From an uncultured Bacteroidia bacterium (lineage in GTDB: Bacteria; Bacteroidota; Bacteroidia; Bacteroidales; F082): 64,000 nucleotides of DNA. The stretch spans positions 42,782 through 106,781 of the forward strand of contig CADCIH010000007.1 of NCBI GenBank assembly GCA_902801465.1. Reading direction: 5' to 3'. The notes below the pieces were generated by a model. The model was not told the origin of the DNA. It worked only from the letters and a program-made list of their open reading frames with translations, and did no database searches. The translations under genes and the position numbers were made by a program. Shown piece after piece: positions 8,939 to 16,765 of the stretch (the first letter of the stretch is position 1; every line of letters starts with the position of its first letter).

Positions 8939-8967
8939 TTGCAAAAATAACAAATTTTTTAATTTTG
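8939..8967 (+). promoter_or_regulatory. Bacteroidota-type promoter for ddh
   Basis: TTG (8939-8941), 18-base spacer, TAATTTTG (8960-8967). The position, about 20 bases before the ATG at 8988, supports that start over any upstream TTG. Confidence 0.65.
8942..8949 (-). promoter_or_regulatory. -7 element for the C25 protease gene
   Basis: TATTTTTG on the minus strand, about 50 bases before the start at 8891. No clear -33 element is seen at the usual distance. It lies inside the spacer of the divergent ddh promoter. Confidence 0.5.
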
Positions 8968-8987
8968 CTCTTTTAAATAATGTGAAT

Positions 8988-9887
8988 ATGGAAAAGATTA
9001 AAGTCGCCGTAGTAGGATATGGCAATGTGGGGCGTTTCGCCCTTGAGGCTCTTGAAGCCGCTCCTGATATGGAAATCGCGGGCATCGTCCGTAGAAATGG
9101 TAATGAGAACTGCCCTTTGGAACTGACCAAATACCATGTTGTCAGTGATATTCGTGACCTTGGGAAGGTGGATGTGGCCATACTGGCTTGCCCCACACGC
9201 TCCTGCCCCGAATACGCCAAGCAAATCCTCCCGCTTGGGATCAACACCGTTGACTCGTTCGACATCCATACCTCTATCATGGACTACCGTAACGAGCTGA
9301 TGCCCATCAACAAGGCCACCAATACGGTGAGCGTGATCGCCGCAGGCTGGGACCCGGGTTCCGATTCTATCGTGCGTACCTTGATGCAGAGCTTGGCTCC
9401 TAAAGGATTGTCGTACACCAACTTCGGTCCTGGAATGTCGATGGGTCACAGCGTCTGTGTCCGCTCCAAAAAGGGAGTGAGAAACGCATTGTCGGTTACC
9501 ATCCCGCTGGGCGAGGGCATCCATCGCCGCATGGTGTATGTGGAACTCGAAGACGGATATACACTTGAGCAAGTAACCAAGGAAATCAAGGCTGATCCTT
9601 ATTTCGCCAACGACGAGACGCACGTGTTCGCAGTGGACAGCGTGGATGCCGTCCGTGACATGGGACATGGTGTGAACTTGGTTCGCAAAGGTGTTTCCGG
9701 TAAGACACAAAACCAACGTTTTGAATTCAATATGAGTATTAATAATCCTGCACTTACAGGACAGGTGCTGGTGAACGTGGCCCGAGCCACCATGCGTCTT
9801 CAAGCTGGATGTTATACCATGGTGGAGATCCCGGTCATCGACATGCTGCCAGGTGAGCGTGAGGATTGGATTGGAAAGCTGGTATGA
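8988..9887 (+). CDS. ddh: meso-Diaminopimelate D-dehydrogenase
   Basis: 299 residues from the ATG at 8988. An upstream in-frame TTG at 8910 would put 26 residues of low-complexity sequence before the Rossmann motif and would lie upstream of the promoter. The protein begins MEKIKVAVVGYGNVGRFALE with the NADP-binding GxGxxG fold. It carries further family signatures such as FDIHTSI, AAGWDPGSDSIVR and FGPGMSMGHS. The enzyme makes meso-DAP in one step from tetrahydrodipicolinate, supplying lysine and the peptidoglycan crosslink residue. The stop codon overlaps the GH3 start by four bases (ATGA at 9884), so the two are probably translated together, although no shared pathway is evident. Confidence 0.93.
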   Translation: MEKIKVAVVGYGNVGRFALEALEAAPDMEIAGIVRRNGNENCPLELTKYHVVSDIRDLGKVDVAILACPTRSCPEYAKQILPLGINTVDSFDIHTSIMDYRNELMPINKATNTVSVIAAGWDPGSDSIVRTLMQSLAPKGLSYTNFGPGMSMGHSVCVRSKKGVRNALSVTIPLGEGIHRRMVYVELEDGYTLEQVTKEIKADPYFANDETHVFAVDSVDAVRDMGHGVNLVRKGVSGKTQNQRFEFNMSINNPALTGQVLVNVARATMRLQAGCYTMVEIPVIDMLPGEREDWIGKLV

Positions 9888-12016
9888 TGAAAAGGGTCAT
9901 ACGTTGTTGCCTCGTCGCTGTGATACTTGCAGCGACTTTGGGGGCGTGTTCCAAGCCTGATAGGGTTGATGCGCTGATATCTCAGATGACCCTGGAGGAA
10001 AAATGTGGTCAGCTGTCTTGTCCAATCGGTTTCACCCTTTATGGTAAAGAGGGTGATTCGCTCTGGCTGACGGAAGCCTTCGTCGGTGCCATGGATACGA
10101 TGCCGCTCGGCTCGTGCTGGGCTGTGTTAAGGGCCGACCCGTGGTCGCAAAAGACGGTGGAGACAGGACTCCATCCCCATGAGTCGGCACGTATGCTGAA
10201 TATGATGCAACGTCACGCAGTAGAGCATACCCGACTGGGCATCCCAATGCTGTTCTGCGAAGAGACACCTCACGGTCACATGGCCGTGGGTACCACGGTG
10301 TTCCCCACGGGCATCGCCCAAGCCAGCACCTGGGATCCCGAGCTCCTGGAACAGATGGGTGAGGTGATGGGCCGCGAGATCCGTCTGCAAGGCGCCCATG
10401 TGGGCTATGGCCCCGTGCTCGATATTGCCCGCGACCCGCGGTGGTCGAGGGTGGAGGAGACCATGGGCGAAGACCCGTTCCTCAGCGGAACCTTAGGCAC
10501 CGCCGTGGTCCAAGGCATGCAAAAGCATGTGGTGGCCACCCTGAAACATCTGGCAGCCTACGGCATTCCCGAAGGGGGACATAATGCCGCCAACGCCGAT
10601 GTGGGCCCCAACCGTCTGATACATGACTACTTGCCTGCCTTTGAGATGGCAGTGAGCGAGGGAAGCGCCGGAGCGGTGATGACAGCCTACAACAGCATTG
10701 ACGGAGTGCCGTGTACCGCCAACACCTGGCTCATCGAAGAGGTGCTGCGCCGGTCGTGGGACTTCAAAGGCGTCGTCTTCGCCGATTTGAATGCAATCAA
10801 TGCCCTTTACGCCACACATCACGTGGCTGCCGATCCCGCCGAAGCCGCTGCCCTGGCCCTGAAAGCAGGGGTGGATATCGACCTGGGAGGATATAACTAC
10901 GGCGGCTTCCTCAAAGAGGCGCTGCAACGTGGCTTGGTTACCGAAGCCGACATCGACCGCGCCGTGCGCCACGTGCTTCAACTGAAATATGACCTGGGTC
11001 TGTTCGACAATCCATACGTTGACGAACATCTGGCTGAACAAGAGGTGGGAACCCCCGATAATATCGCTGTCGCCAAACAAGTGGCGCTTGAATCGGCTAT
11101 CTTGCTGAAAAACGACGGGATACTTCCTTTTGATGGTAGAATTAATAAGGTGGCAGTCATCGGTCCCAATGCCGATAACATGTACGCCCAGCTGGGCGAT
11201 TACACGGCTCCACAAGACCCTGAGCGTGTCGTGACCATGTATGAGGGCATCCGCGACAAGGGTAGGGCAGTGGTGACCGACGACCTGCGCTCAGCCGATG
11301 CCATCGTGATGGTGGTGGGTGGCTCCTCAGCGCGTGATTTCAAGACGAGCTACGAAGATACAGGAGCAGCCATCGTCGACGAGCATGTGTCCGACATGGA
11401 CTGCGGCGAAGGCTACGACCGTTCCTCCTTAAAGCTTCTGGGCGGCCAGGAAGAGCTGATGCAACAGGTCTATGCCCTCGGTAAGCCTGTGGTGACGGTG
11501 TATGTCTGTGGACGACCTATGGATATGAACCTCGCCTCCGAAAAGAGCGACGCCTTGCTGCTGCTATGGTATCCGGGCATGGAAGGCGGCTCGGCATTGG
11601 CCGACATCCTGTGGGGCGACTGCAACCCTTCAGGCAAGCTGCCCATCTCGATTCCGCGTTCGGTGGGACAGATTCCGGTGTATTACTCCCAACCTGCCAC
11701 TGGCGATTATGTGGAAGAGTCGGCAAAACCCTTATATCCATTTGGTTATGGGCTTAGTTACACGCAATTTGAATATGGTGACCTGGAAATCAACGGTAAG
11801 GAGGTCACCGTAACGGTGAGTAACGTTGGTGACTATGATGGCGATGAGGTGGTGCAACTTTATGCCCATGAGGAAACGCCGGGGGTGACCCTGTCCTCGG
11901 AGCAACTGGTGGCGTTCAAACGTATCCATCTCCAAAAAGGGGAGACGAAACGGATATCATTTACGATTCCGGATCATTTTTCCCAACCGATGTGGCACCC
12001 CGATGGGGTGCGGTGA
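9884..12016 (+). CDS. Glycoside hydrolase family 3 lipoprotein (beta-glucosidase/xylosidase type)
   Basis: 710 residues from ATG 9884. A lipoprotein signal ends in LGAC with Cys22, so it is expected at the periplasmic or outer membrane face. The N-terminal TIM barrel shows RDPRWSRVEETMGEDPFLSG, substrate-binding KH (KHLAAYG), and the likely nucleophile Asp301 in GVVFADLNAI, where many homologues read SDW. A second alpha/beta domain follows (LLKNDGILPF, AVIGPNAD), then a C-terminal Fn3-like domain (TVSNVGDYDGDEVVQLY). These enzymes release terminal beta-linked sugars from oligosaccharides. The exact sugar cannot be given. It converges on the acyltransferase gene 18 bases away. Confidence 0.9.
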   Translation: MMKRVIRCCLVAVILAATLGACSKPDRVDALISQMTLEEKCGQLSCPIGFTLYGKEGDSLWLTEAFVGAMDTMPLGSCWAVLRADPWSQKTVETGLHPHESARMLNMMQRHAVEHTRLGIPMLFCEETPHGHMAVGTTVFPTGIAQASTWDPELLEQMGEVMGREIRLQGAHVGYGPVLDIARDPRWSRVEETMGEDPFLSGTLGTAVVQGMQKHVVATLKHLAAYGIPEGGHNAANADVGPNRLIHDYLPAFEMAVSEGSAGAVMTAYNSIDGVPCTANTWLIEEVLRRSWDFKGVVFADLNAINALYATHHVAADPAEAAALALKAGVDIDLGGYNYGGFLKEALQRGLVTEADIDRAVRHVLQLKYDLGLFDNPYVDEHLAEQEVGTPDNIAVAKQVALESAILLKNDGILPFDGRINKVAVIGPNADNMYAQLGDYTAPQDPERVVTMYEGIRDKGRAVVTDDLRSADAIVMVVGGSSARDFKTSYEDTGAAIVDEHVSDMDCGEGYDRSSLKLLGGQEELMQQVYALGKPVVTVYVCGRPMDMNLASEKSDALLLLWYPGMEGGSALADILWGDCNPSGKLPISIPRSVGQIPVYYSQPATGDYVEESAKPLYPFGYGLSYTQFEYGDLEINGKEVTVTVSNVGDYDGDEVVQLYAHEETPGVTLSSEQLVAFKRIHLQKGETKRISFTIPDHFSQPMWHPDGVR

Positions 12017-12033
12017 CAACGGGGCGACAGGGT

Positions 12034-12612
12034 TTATTCCCTTTCGTATTCGTCGTAAAGGTTGAACTGTTCGGGGTGTTTGCCCATCACCTTGATTGAT
12101 TTGTAATACTCCCAAATCTCAGCCAGGTCCTTCTCGTAATCACCAGTGGGGTAGAAGACCTTCTCCACGCCACAGCGTTTTTTCTTGTAGTCGATGAATC
12201 CCAGCAGGATAGGCACGTTGGCGCCATAGGCGATGAGGTAGAAGCCTCTTTTCCACTGTCTGACCTTTTTACGTGTGCCTTCGGGGCAGATGATTAGGTG
12301 GGTGTCGTGGTTTTGGCTGAACATCTCGGTCATCTGTTCCACCAGATAGTTGCGGTGGCCGCGGTTGACGGGGATGCCGCCCACTTTTTTCAGGATCCAT
12401 CCCAAGACGGGCTTGAAGAACTCCTTTTTGATCATAACCTTGAACTTGATGCCATGCGACCAATAGAAGTTGAGGCCCACGAAGAAGTCGGCAACGGCGG
12501 TGTGAGGCGCCACAATGCACACGGCATTGCCAAGGTCGGCGGGGACCTCGTACACGTCGGTCCATCCGCCGACCTTGAGGCCGACTTTACCTATAAAGTG
12601 TTTAACTCCCAT
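12034..12612 (-). CDS. PlsC-like lysophospholipid acyltransferase
   Basis: 192 residues. The acyltransferase motif HX4D appears as HTAVADF, and the second motif as CPEGTRKK (glycerol-phosphate binding EGTR). A GIPVNRG motif lies between them. The domain fills nearly the whole protein, as in short cytoplasmic-face members of the 1-acyl-glycerol-3-phosphate acyltransferase superfamily. A phospholipid or related lipid is the likely acceptor, but some members act on ornithine lipids or other substrates. The start ATG at 12612 follows a purine-rich heptamer repeat on the transcript. The gene lies downstream of the M13 peptidase gene on the same strand, without a recognised promoter of its own. Confidence 0.85.
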   Translation of the reverse strand: MGVKHFIGKVGLKVGGWTDVYEVPADLGNAVCIVAPHTAVADFFVGLNFYWSHGIKFKVMIKKEFFKPVLGWILKKVGGIPVNRGHRNYLVEQMTEMFSQNHDTHLIICPEGTRKKVRQWKRGFYLIAYGANVPILLGFIDYKKKRCGVEKVFYPTGDYEKDLAEIWEYYKSIKVMGKHPEQFNLYDEYERE

Positions 12613-12684
12613 TGTTTTTCAACTTTCCACATTCCACTTTACCTCCCATTCGGTCGGTGAGCCCTTCGGGGTTCAACTCTCCAC
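12613..12684. repeat. Intergenic heptamer-type repeat with an embedded C/G-rich stretch
   Basis: Units TTTCAAC, TTTCCAC, ATTCCAC, TTTACCT and CTCCAC occur on the plus strand at both ends of the spacer. Between them lies a short C/G-rich piece (about 12650-12670) containing GCCCTTCGGGG. The units resemble those at 5471-5500 and 36533-36552. Confidence 0.6.
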
Positions 12685-14724
12685 TTACCAAATGGCCGCC
12701 CTCTCTTCGGGAGCGATATACATCTTGTTCTCTGGTTGGATATCGAAAGCTTCATAGAAGTGCGGCATGGAGCCGAGGGTGCGGTTCACGCGGGCTTCCG
12801 CCGGTGAGTGCACGTCTTCCTTGATGCGGCGTTCGAGGGCCTTGTCGCGGATATTGTTACGCCAGATGGTGCCGTAGCTGATGAAGAAACGCTGGGCGGG
12901 GGTGAAGCCGTCGATGCTCTGGTTGGCTTTGGCCTCGTCGGTCATCTGGTAGGCGTCCCATGCGATGTTGAGACCACCGAGGTCGGCGATGTTCTCGCCC
13001 AAGGTGAGTTCACCGTTGATATGATGGCCGCGGAGCTCGAACTCGTTGAAGAGCTTCACCAGCTGCTGGGTGCGTTCCTTGAAGCGGATGGCGTCTTCCT
13101 CGGTCCACCAGTTGTTGAGGTTGCCCTTCTCGTCGTACTTGCAGCCTTGGTCGTCGAAGCCGTGAGTCATCTCGTGGCCGATGACCACTCCGATGCCACC
13201 GTAGTTGACGGCGTCGTCAGCTTCCTGGTTGAAGAACGGGGGTTGCAGGATGCCGGCGGGGAACACGATCTCGTTCATCTCAGGGCTGTAGTAGGCGTTG
13301 ACAGTCTGCGGGGTCATGAACCATTCCTCCTTGTCGACGGGATTGCCGAGTTTGGCCATTTCGTGGTCGGTCTCGAAGCGGATGGCGTTGTGGACATTCT
13401 GGAAATAGGACTCAGGGGTGACGATGTAGTCGGTATAGTCTTTCCATTTGTTGGGATAGCCGACCTTCACGTTGATGCAGCTGAGCTTGTTCAAAGCCTT
13501 TCCTTTGGTCTCCTCGCTCATCCAGTCGAGGGCTTTGATGCGTTCGCCCAGGGCGACCTTCAGGTTGGCCACGAGGGCTTCCATGCGCTCTTTGGCGGCG
13601 GCGGGGAAGTGCTTCTCCACATAGAGTTGTCCGATGGCTTCGCCGAGGCAGCCGTCAGTGGCATTCAGGATACGGCGCCAACGGGGCTGCTGCACTTCCT
13701 GGCCATAGAGGTATTTGCTGTAGAAGTTGAAGCTCTCTTCCACGAACTCGTCGCTGAGCATCGAGGCGCTTCCCGCGATGATCTTCCATTTCAGGTAGTC
13801 CTTGATGGTATTGAGGTCGGTGTTGAGGATGATGCCGTCGAGGGCGCTGATGAAGTCAGGCATGCCCACATTGAGGTCGGTAAAGAATTGTTCGGGTTTG
13901 ACGCCGGCGTTGATGAAGTATTCTCTCCATTTGAAGTTGGGAGTGGACTTCTGCAAATCGACCACGCTACGCATGTTGTAGGTACGGTCGGGGTCGCGGC
14001 GCTCCACACGGCTCAGTGAGTTGTTGGCCATCTCGGTCTCGAGGGCGAGGATGCCCTGGGCTTTGGCAGTGGCTTCCTCGGCATCCACGCCGACCAGTTG
14101 GAACATCTTGGAGACGTGCTCGATGTATTTGTCGCGCATCTCCTGCGACTCCTCGGTGAGGTAGTCGTCGCGGTCGGGAAGGCTCAGCCCGCCTTGATAC
14201 AGGTGCATGATGACCATCTCGGCGTTTTTGGGGTCGGTCGAGGGACCGGCGTTGAAGAATCCGCCGAAGCCGTTGTAGTGCAGCTTGCCAAGCAACTCGC
14301 CCAGGTCGGCTTTGTCAGTCAAGCCGTCGACCATCTCGAAATAGGGAAGGAGTTCCGTGTAACCGCGCTCGTTGATGGCTACCGTGTCCATGCCGGCGTT
14401 GTAGAAGTCGCGGATCTTCTGGGCCACACTGCCATCAGCGGCGGTGGCGTCAGCCGACACCTCTTTTATGATGTCCTGGATGAGCAACTCATTGTGCTGG
14501 TCGATCTCCGTGAAAGCGCCGAAGGTGGTGTATTCCTCCGGTATCGGGTTGTTCTTCAACCAGTTGTTGTTGCAATAACGGAAGAAGTCCTCCGCTGGAT
14601 TGATGCTCAAATCCATGTTTTTCTTGTTGATGGCCGGATTGCCCTGCTCCTCAGTGGGAGCACATCCACCAGCGATCATTGTTCCTGCTACGATCATAGC
14701 GAATAATGTTTTTGTTTTTTTCAT
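12685..14724 (-). CDS. M13 family zinc metallopeptidase, lipoprotein (neprilysin/PepO type)
   Basis: 679 residues. The lipoprotein signal ends in AGGC (Cys21). Residues about 40-400 are the largely helical M13 N-terminal domain, starting DFFRYCNNNWL. The catalytic domain shows NAYYSPEMNEIVFPAGILQ, the zinc site HEMTH (H517, E518, H521), and the third ligand E577 in ENIADLGG. The protein ends in Trp, with the family's PEER-type tail in place of the common CxVW. It should be tethered in the periplasm or on the surface and cut short peptides. It is codirectional with dnaX upstream and the acyltransferase downstream. Length and motifs are typical of bacterial M13 enzymes. Confidence 0.94.
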   Translation of the reverse strand: MKKTKTLFAMIVAGTMIAGGCAPTEEQGNPAINKKNMDLSINPAEDFFRYCNNNWLKNNPIPEEYTTFGAFTEIDQHNELLIQDIIKEVSADATAADGSVAQKIRDFYNAGMDTVAINERGYTELLPYFEMVDGLTDKADLGELLGKLHYNGFGGFFNAGPSTDPKNAEMVIMHLYQGGLSLPDRDDYLTEESQEMRDKYIEHVSKMFQLVGVDAEEATAKAQGILALETEMANNSLSRVERRDPDRTYNMRSVVDLQKSTPNFKWREYFINAGVKPEQFFTDLNVGMPDFISALDGIILNTDLNTIKDYLKWKIIAGSASMLSDEFVEESFNFYSKYLYGQEVQQPRWRRILNATDGCLGEAIGQLYVEKHFPAAAKERMEALVANLKVALGERIKALDWMSEETKGKALNKLSCINVKVGYPNKWKDYTDYIVTPESYFQNVHNAIRFETDHEMAKLGNPVDKEEWFMTPQTVNAYYSPEMNEIVFPAGILQPPFFNQEADDAVNYGGIGVVIGHEMTHGFDDQGCKYDEKGNLNNWWTEEDAIRFKERTQQLVKLFNEFELRGHHINGELTLGENIADLGGLNIAWDAYQMTDEAKANQSIDGFTPAQRFFISYGTIWRNNIRDKALERRIKEDVHSPAEARVNRTLGSMPHFYEAFDIQPENKMYIAPEERAAIW

Positions 14725-14764
14725 TGTTTATTTTCAATTAATATGATGTTGTTCGTTTTTAATC

Positions 14765-14808
14765 CCCAGGGCGTTGCCCTGGGCTAGTCGCTTTTGGCCT
14801 TTCAGGCC
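14765..14808. repeat. Two short hairpins in the dnaX-M13 spacer
   Basis: CCCAGGGC (14765-14772), loop GTT, GCCCTGGG (14776-14783): a perfect 8-bp stem. It is followed by GGCCT-TTC-AGGCC (14796-14808), a 5-bp stem. Neither has a U-run on the minus (transcribed) side. The pair looks like a small palindromic intergenic element rather than a terminator. Confidence 0.6.
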
Positions 14809-14814
14809 GTTTAT

Positions 14815-14838
14815 TGGTCTAACTTTTAACTTTTATCT
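14815..14838. repeat. Heptamer tandem repeat before the dnaX stop
   Basis: About three 7-base units of the TTTTAAC/TTTTATC type next to the dnaX stop codon (14841). It belongs to the same unit family as 44481-44541 and 46966-47040. Confidence 0.6.
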
Positions 14839-14840
14839 CC

Positions 14841-16661
14841 TCAAAGCTCTCCCTCCAGTTTCAATTCCATCTGCAACTTCCTCAGCTCCGGATGGGCCTC
14901 CGCCAGTTTTTCGAACTTCTCCTTGTCGGTATATGCCTCGATCTCAGCGGGTTTCTCCATCACTTCGGAGATCAGGTCAAATTGGTTGTTGTGGAGGGTG
15001 TTTTTTAAATGACTTCGAAGTGCGCTCATGCCTTCGGTGTCGTTCTCAAACAATTTGTTATCCACATAGAAATGGATCTCCTTGGCGCCTATCAGCTTGG
15101 GCGTGTATTTTCCTAGGCCAGCAGCGAAGTTGGGGGATATCTTCTTGTATTTGTTGACGAATTCAAGCCAAGCCGCTTCCAGCTGTTCCTGGGTGAAAGG
15201 GGTGTCCCAAGTGGGTTCCACTTCCTCTTCTTTCTTTTCCGCGTCTTTCAGACTCGAGGTGATGGAGATGGTGCTTCCACCGCCACGGGGACGGGAATGC
15301 GGAATGGGTTGTTGTGGGACGGGACTTTGAGGCTCAGGCTTTTGAGGCTCAGGCTTTTGAGGCTCAAGTTTTTGAGGTTCAGTCTTTTGAGGCTCAGATT
15401 GAGGTTGAGCTTGAGGTTGGGGTTGAGTCTGAGGCTGAACCTGGGGCTGAATTTGGGGTTTGGCTTGGGTTTGAACCTGGGGTTGAGGTTTAACTTGAAC
15501 TTGGGGTTGCGGTTGTGGCGGATTAACTCCGCCCGCCTGAGGGTTTTGCGGAAGAACTGTCTGTTGTTTGGCTTCACCGAACATCATCTTCAGCAGGTTG
15601 ATCTCGAGGTGTAACCTCTTGTTCCCCGCAGCCCTATAGTCGATGTCGCATTGGTTGTTGATGTCCAAGGCTTTCACGAGGAAGGGAAGGGGGCAGCGTG
15701 TCGCCTGTTCTACATAGCGTTGACGGAGCTGCTCACTCACTTCGAGAAGCTGTACCGTGGCTTGGTCCTTGCTCACCAGCAGGCTGCGCAGGTGATTGCC
15801 CATGCCAGTCACAAAATGTTGAGGTTCAAAGCCTTTGTTGATGATGTCGTTCACCAATAAAAGGATATCACTTGTGTTGCCTTGCAGTAAGTCGTCAACG
15901 ATCCTGAAATAATAGTCGTAGTCGAGTACATTGAGGTTCTCAATGACGGATTTGTAGGTGATGTCTTTTCCCGAGAAACTCACCATCTGGTCAAAGATCG
16001 ACAGAGCGTCGCGCAAGGCGCCGTCAGCCTTCTGGGCGATGATGTTCAAGGCCTCGGGTTCAGCGTTGACACCTTCGCTTTGGGCTACATAAGCCAGGTG
16101 TTTCTCGATGTCTTCAATCGTAATTCGTTTGAAATCAAATATTTGACAGCGCGAGAGGATGGTCGGGATGATTTTGTGTTTCTCAGTGGTGGCAAGGATG
16201 AACTTGGCGTACGCCGGAGGCTCCTCCAGGGTCTTCAGGAAGGCGTTGAAAGCATCCTTGCTGAGCATGTGAACCTCGTCGATGATGTACACCTTGTACT
16301 GCCCGATCTGCGGGGGGATGCGTACCTGCTCCACCAGGTTGCGGATGTCGTCAACAGAGTTGTTCGATGCCGCGTCGAGCTCGTAGATGTTGAACGAAGC
16401 GTTGTTGTTGAACGAACGGCACGACTCGCATTCGTTGCAGGCTTCCATGTTCTCAGTGGGGTGGAGGCAGTTGATGGTCTTGGCCATGATGCGTGCGCAA
16501 GTGGTCTTTCCTACACCTCGTGGTCCGCAGAAGAGGTAGGCCTGGGCGAGCGAATGGTTGCGGATGGCGTTCTTCAGCGTCGTGGTGATCGACTGCTGGC
16601 CTACCACCGTGTCAAAAGTCGCGGGCCTGTATTTCCTTGCTGATACTATGAAATTGTCCAT
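14841..16661 (-). CDS. dnaX: DNA polymerase III subunit gamma/tau
   Basis: 606 residues. The clamp-loader AAA+ domain has Walker A GPRGVGKTT (46-54), a zinc module with C65, C75, C78 and C81, Walker B with IDEVHMLS, and sensor 1/SRC TTEKHKIIPTILSRC. Domain III follows to about residue 370. A long Pro/Gln linker (about 375-470), partly made of EPQKP pentads, leads to a C-terminal domain that probably binds the polymerase alpha subunit, as in tau. No strong A6G-type slippage site was noticed, so whether a short gamma form exists is unclear. It is divergent from the deacetylase gene. The start ATG at 16661 is followed directly by the conserved ARKYRPATFDTVVGQ. Confidence 0.95.
   Translation of the reverse strand: MDNFIVSARKYRPATFDTVVGQQSITTTLKNAIRNHSLAQAYLFCGPRGVGKTTCARIMAKTINCLHPTENMEACNECESCRSFNNNASFNIYELDAASNNSVDDIRNLVEQVRIPPQIGQYKVYIIDEVHMLSKDAFNAFLKTLEEPPAYAKFILATTEKHKIIPTILSRCQIFDFKRITIEDIEKHLAYVAQSEGVNAEPEALNIIAQKADGALRDALSIFDQMVSFSGKDITYKSVIENLNVLDYDYYFRIVDDLLQGNTSDILLLVNDIINKGFEPQHFVTGMGNHLRSLLVSKDQATVQLLEVSEQLRQRYVEQATRCPLPFLVKALDINNQCDIDYRAAGNKRLHLEINLLKMMFGEAKQQTVLPQNPQAGGVNPPQPQPQVQVKPQPQVQTQAKPQIQPQVQPQTQPQPQAQPQSEPQKTEPQKLEPQKPEPQKPEPQSPVPQQPIPHSRPRGGGSTISITSSLKDAEKKEEEVEPTWDTPFTQEQLEAAWLEFVNKYKKISPNFAAGLGKYTPKLIGAKEIHFYVDNKLFENDTEGMSALRSHLKNTLHNNQFDLISEVMEKPAEIEAYTDKEKFEKLAEAHPELRKLQMELKLEGEL
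15325..15398 (-). repeat. In-frame 15-base tandem repeat inside dnaX
   Basis: About five copies of a 15-base unit (plus strand CTTTTGAGGCTCAGG with variants) encode EPQKP-type pentads in the Pro/Gln linker. The copy number is divisible by codons and may vary between strains without frameshift. Confidence 0.75.
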
Positions 16662-16685
16662 TTTATACCTAATGTAATGAAACTA

Positions 16686-16693
16686 CAAAGATA
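16686..16693 (-). promoter_or_regulatory. -7 element for dnaX
   Basis: TATCTTTG on the minus strand, 25 bases before the dnaX ATG at 16661. No clear -33 partner was found. Confidence 0.5.
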
Positions 16694-16713
16694 GATAATT
16701 TTCGGGTACTTCC

Positions 16714-16745
16714 TTGTTTTCATCCGTTTTTTTTCCGTAAGTTTG
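16714..16745 (+). promoter_or_regulatory. Bacteroidota-type promoter for the deacetylase/FemAB pair
   Basis: TTG (16714-16716), 21-base spacer, TAAGTTTG (16738-16745), about 20 bases before the ATG at 16766. Confidence 0.6.
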
Positions 16746-16765
16746 CTCATTATTTCGTCAGAGGC

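Noticed and set aside
8910-8987. N-terminal extension of ddh from a TTG codon
   Set aside because: It precedes the promoter and adds low-complexity Lys/Asn sequence before the usual family start.
12808-14019. 403-codon plus-strand frame antisense to the M13 peptidase gene
   Set aside because: Its composition follows the codon bias of the minus-strand gene, which carries HEMTH and all family motifs.
14841-16661. Programmed frameshift making a short gamma form of DnaX
   Set aside because: A run like GAAAAGAAAG occurs near the Lys/Glu stretch, but no typical A6G slippage site with a following hairpin was found.
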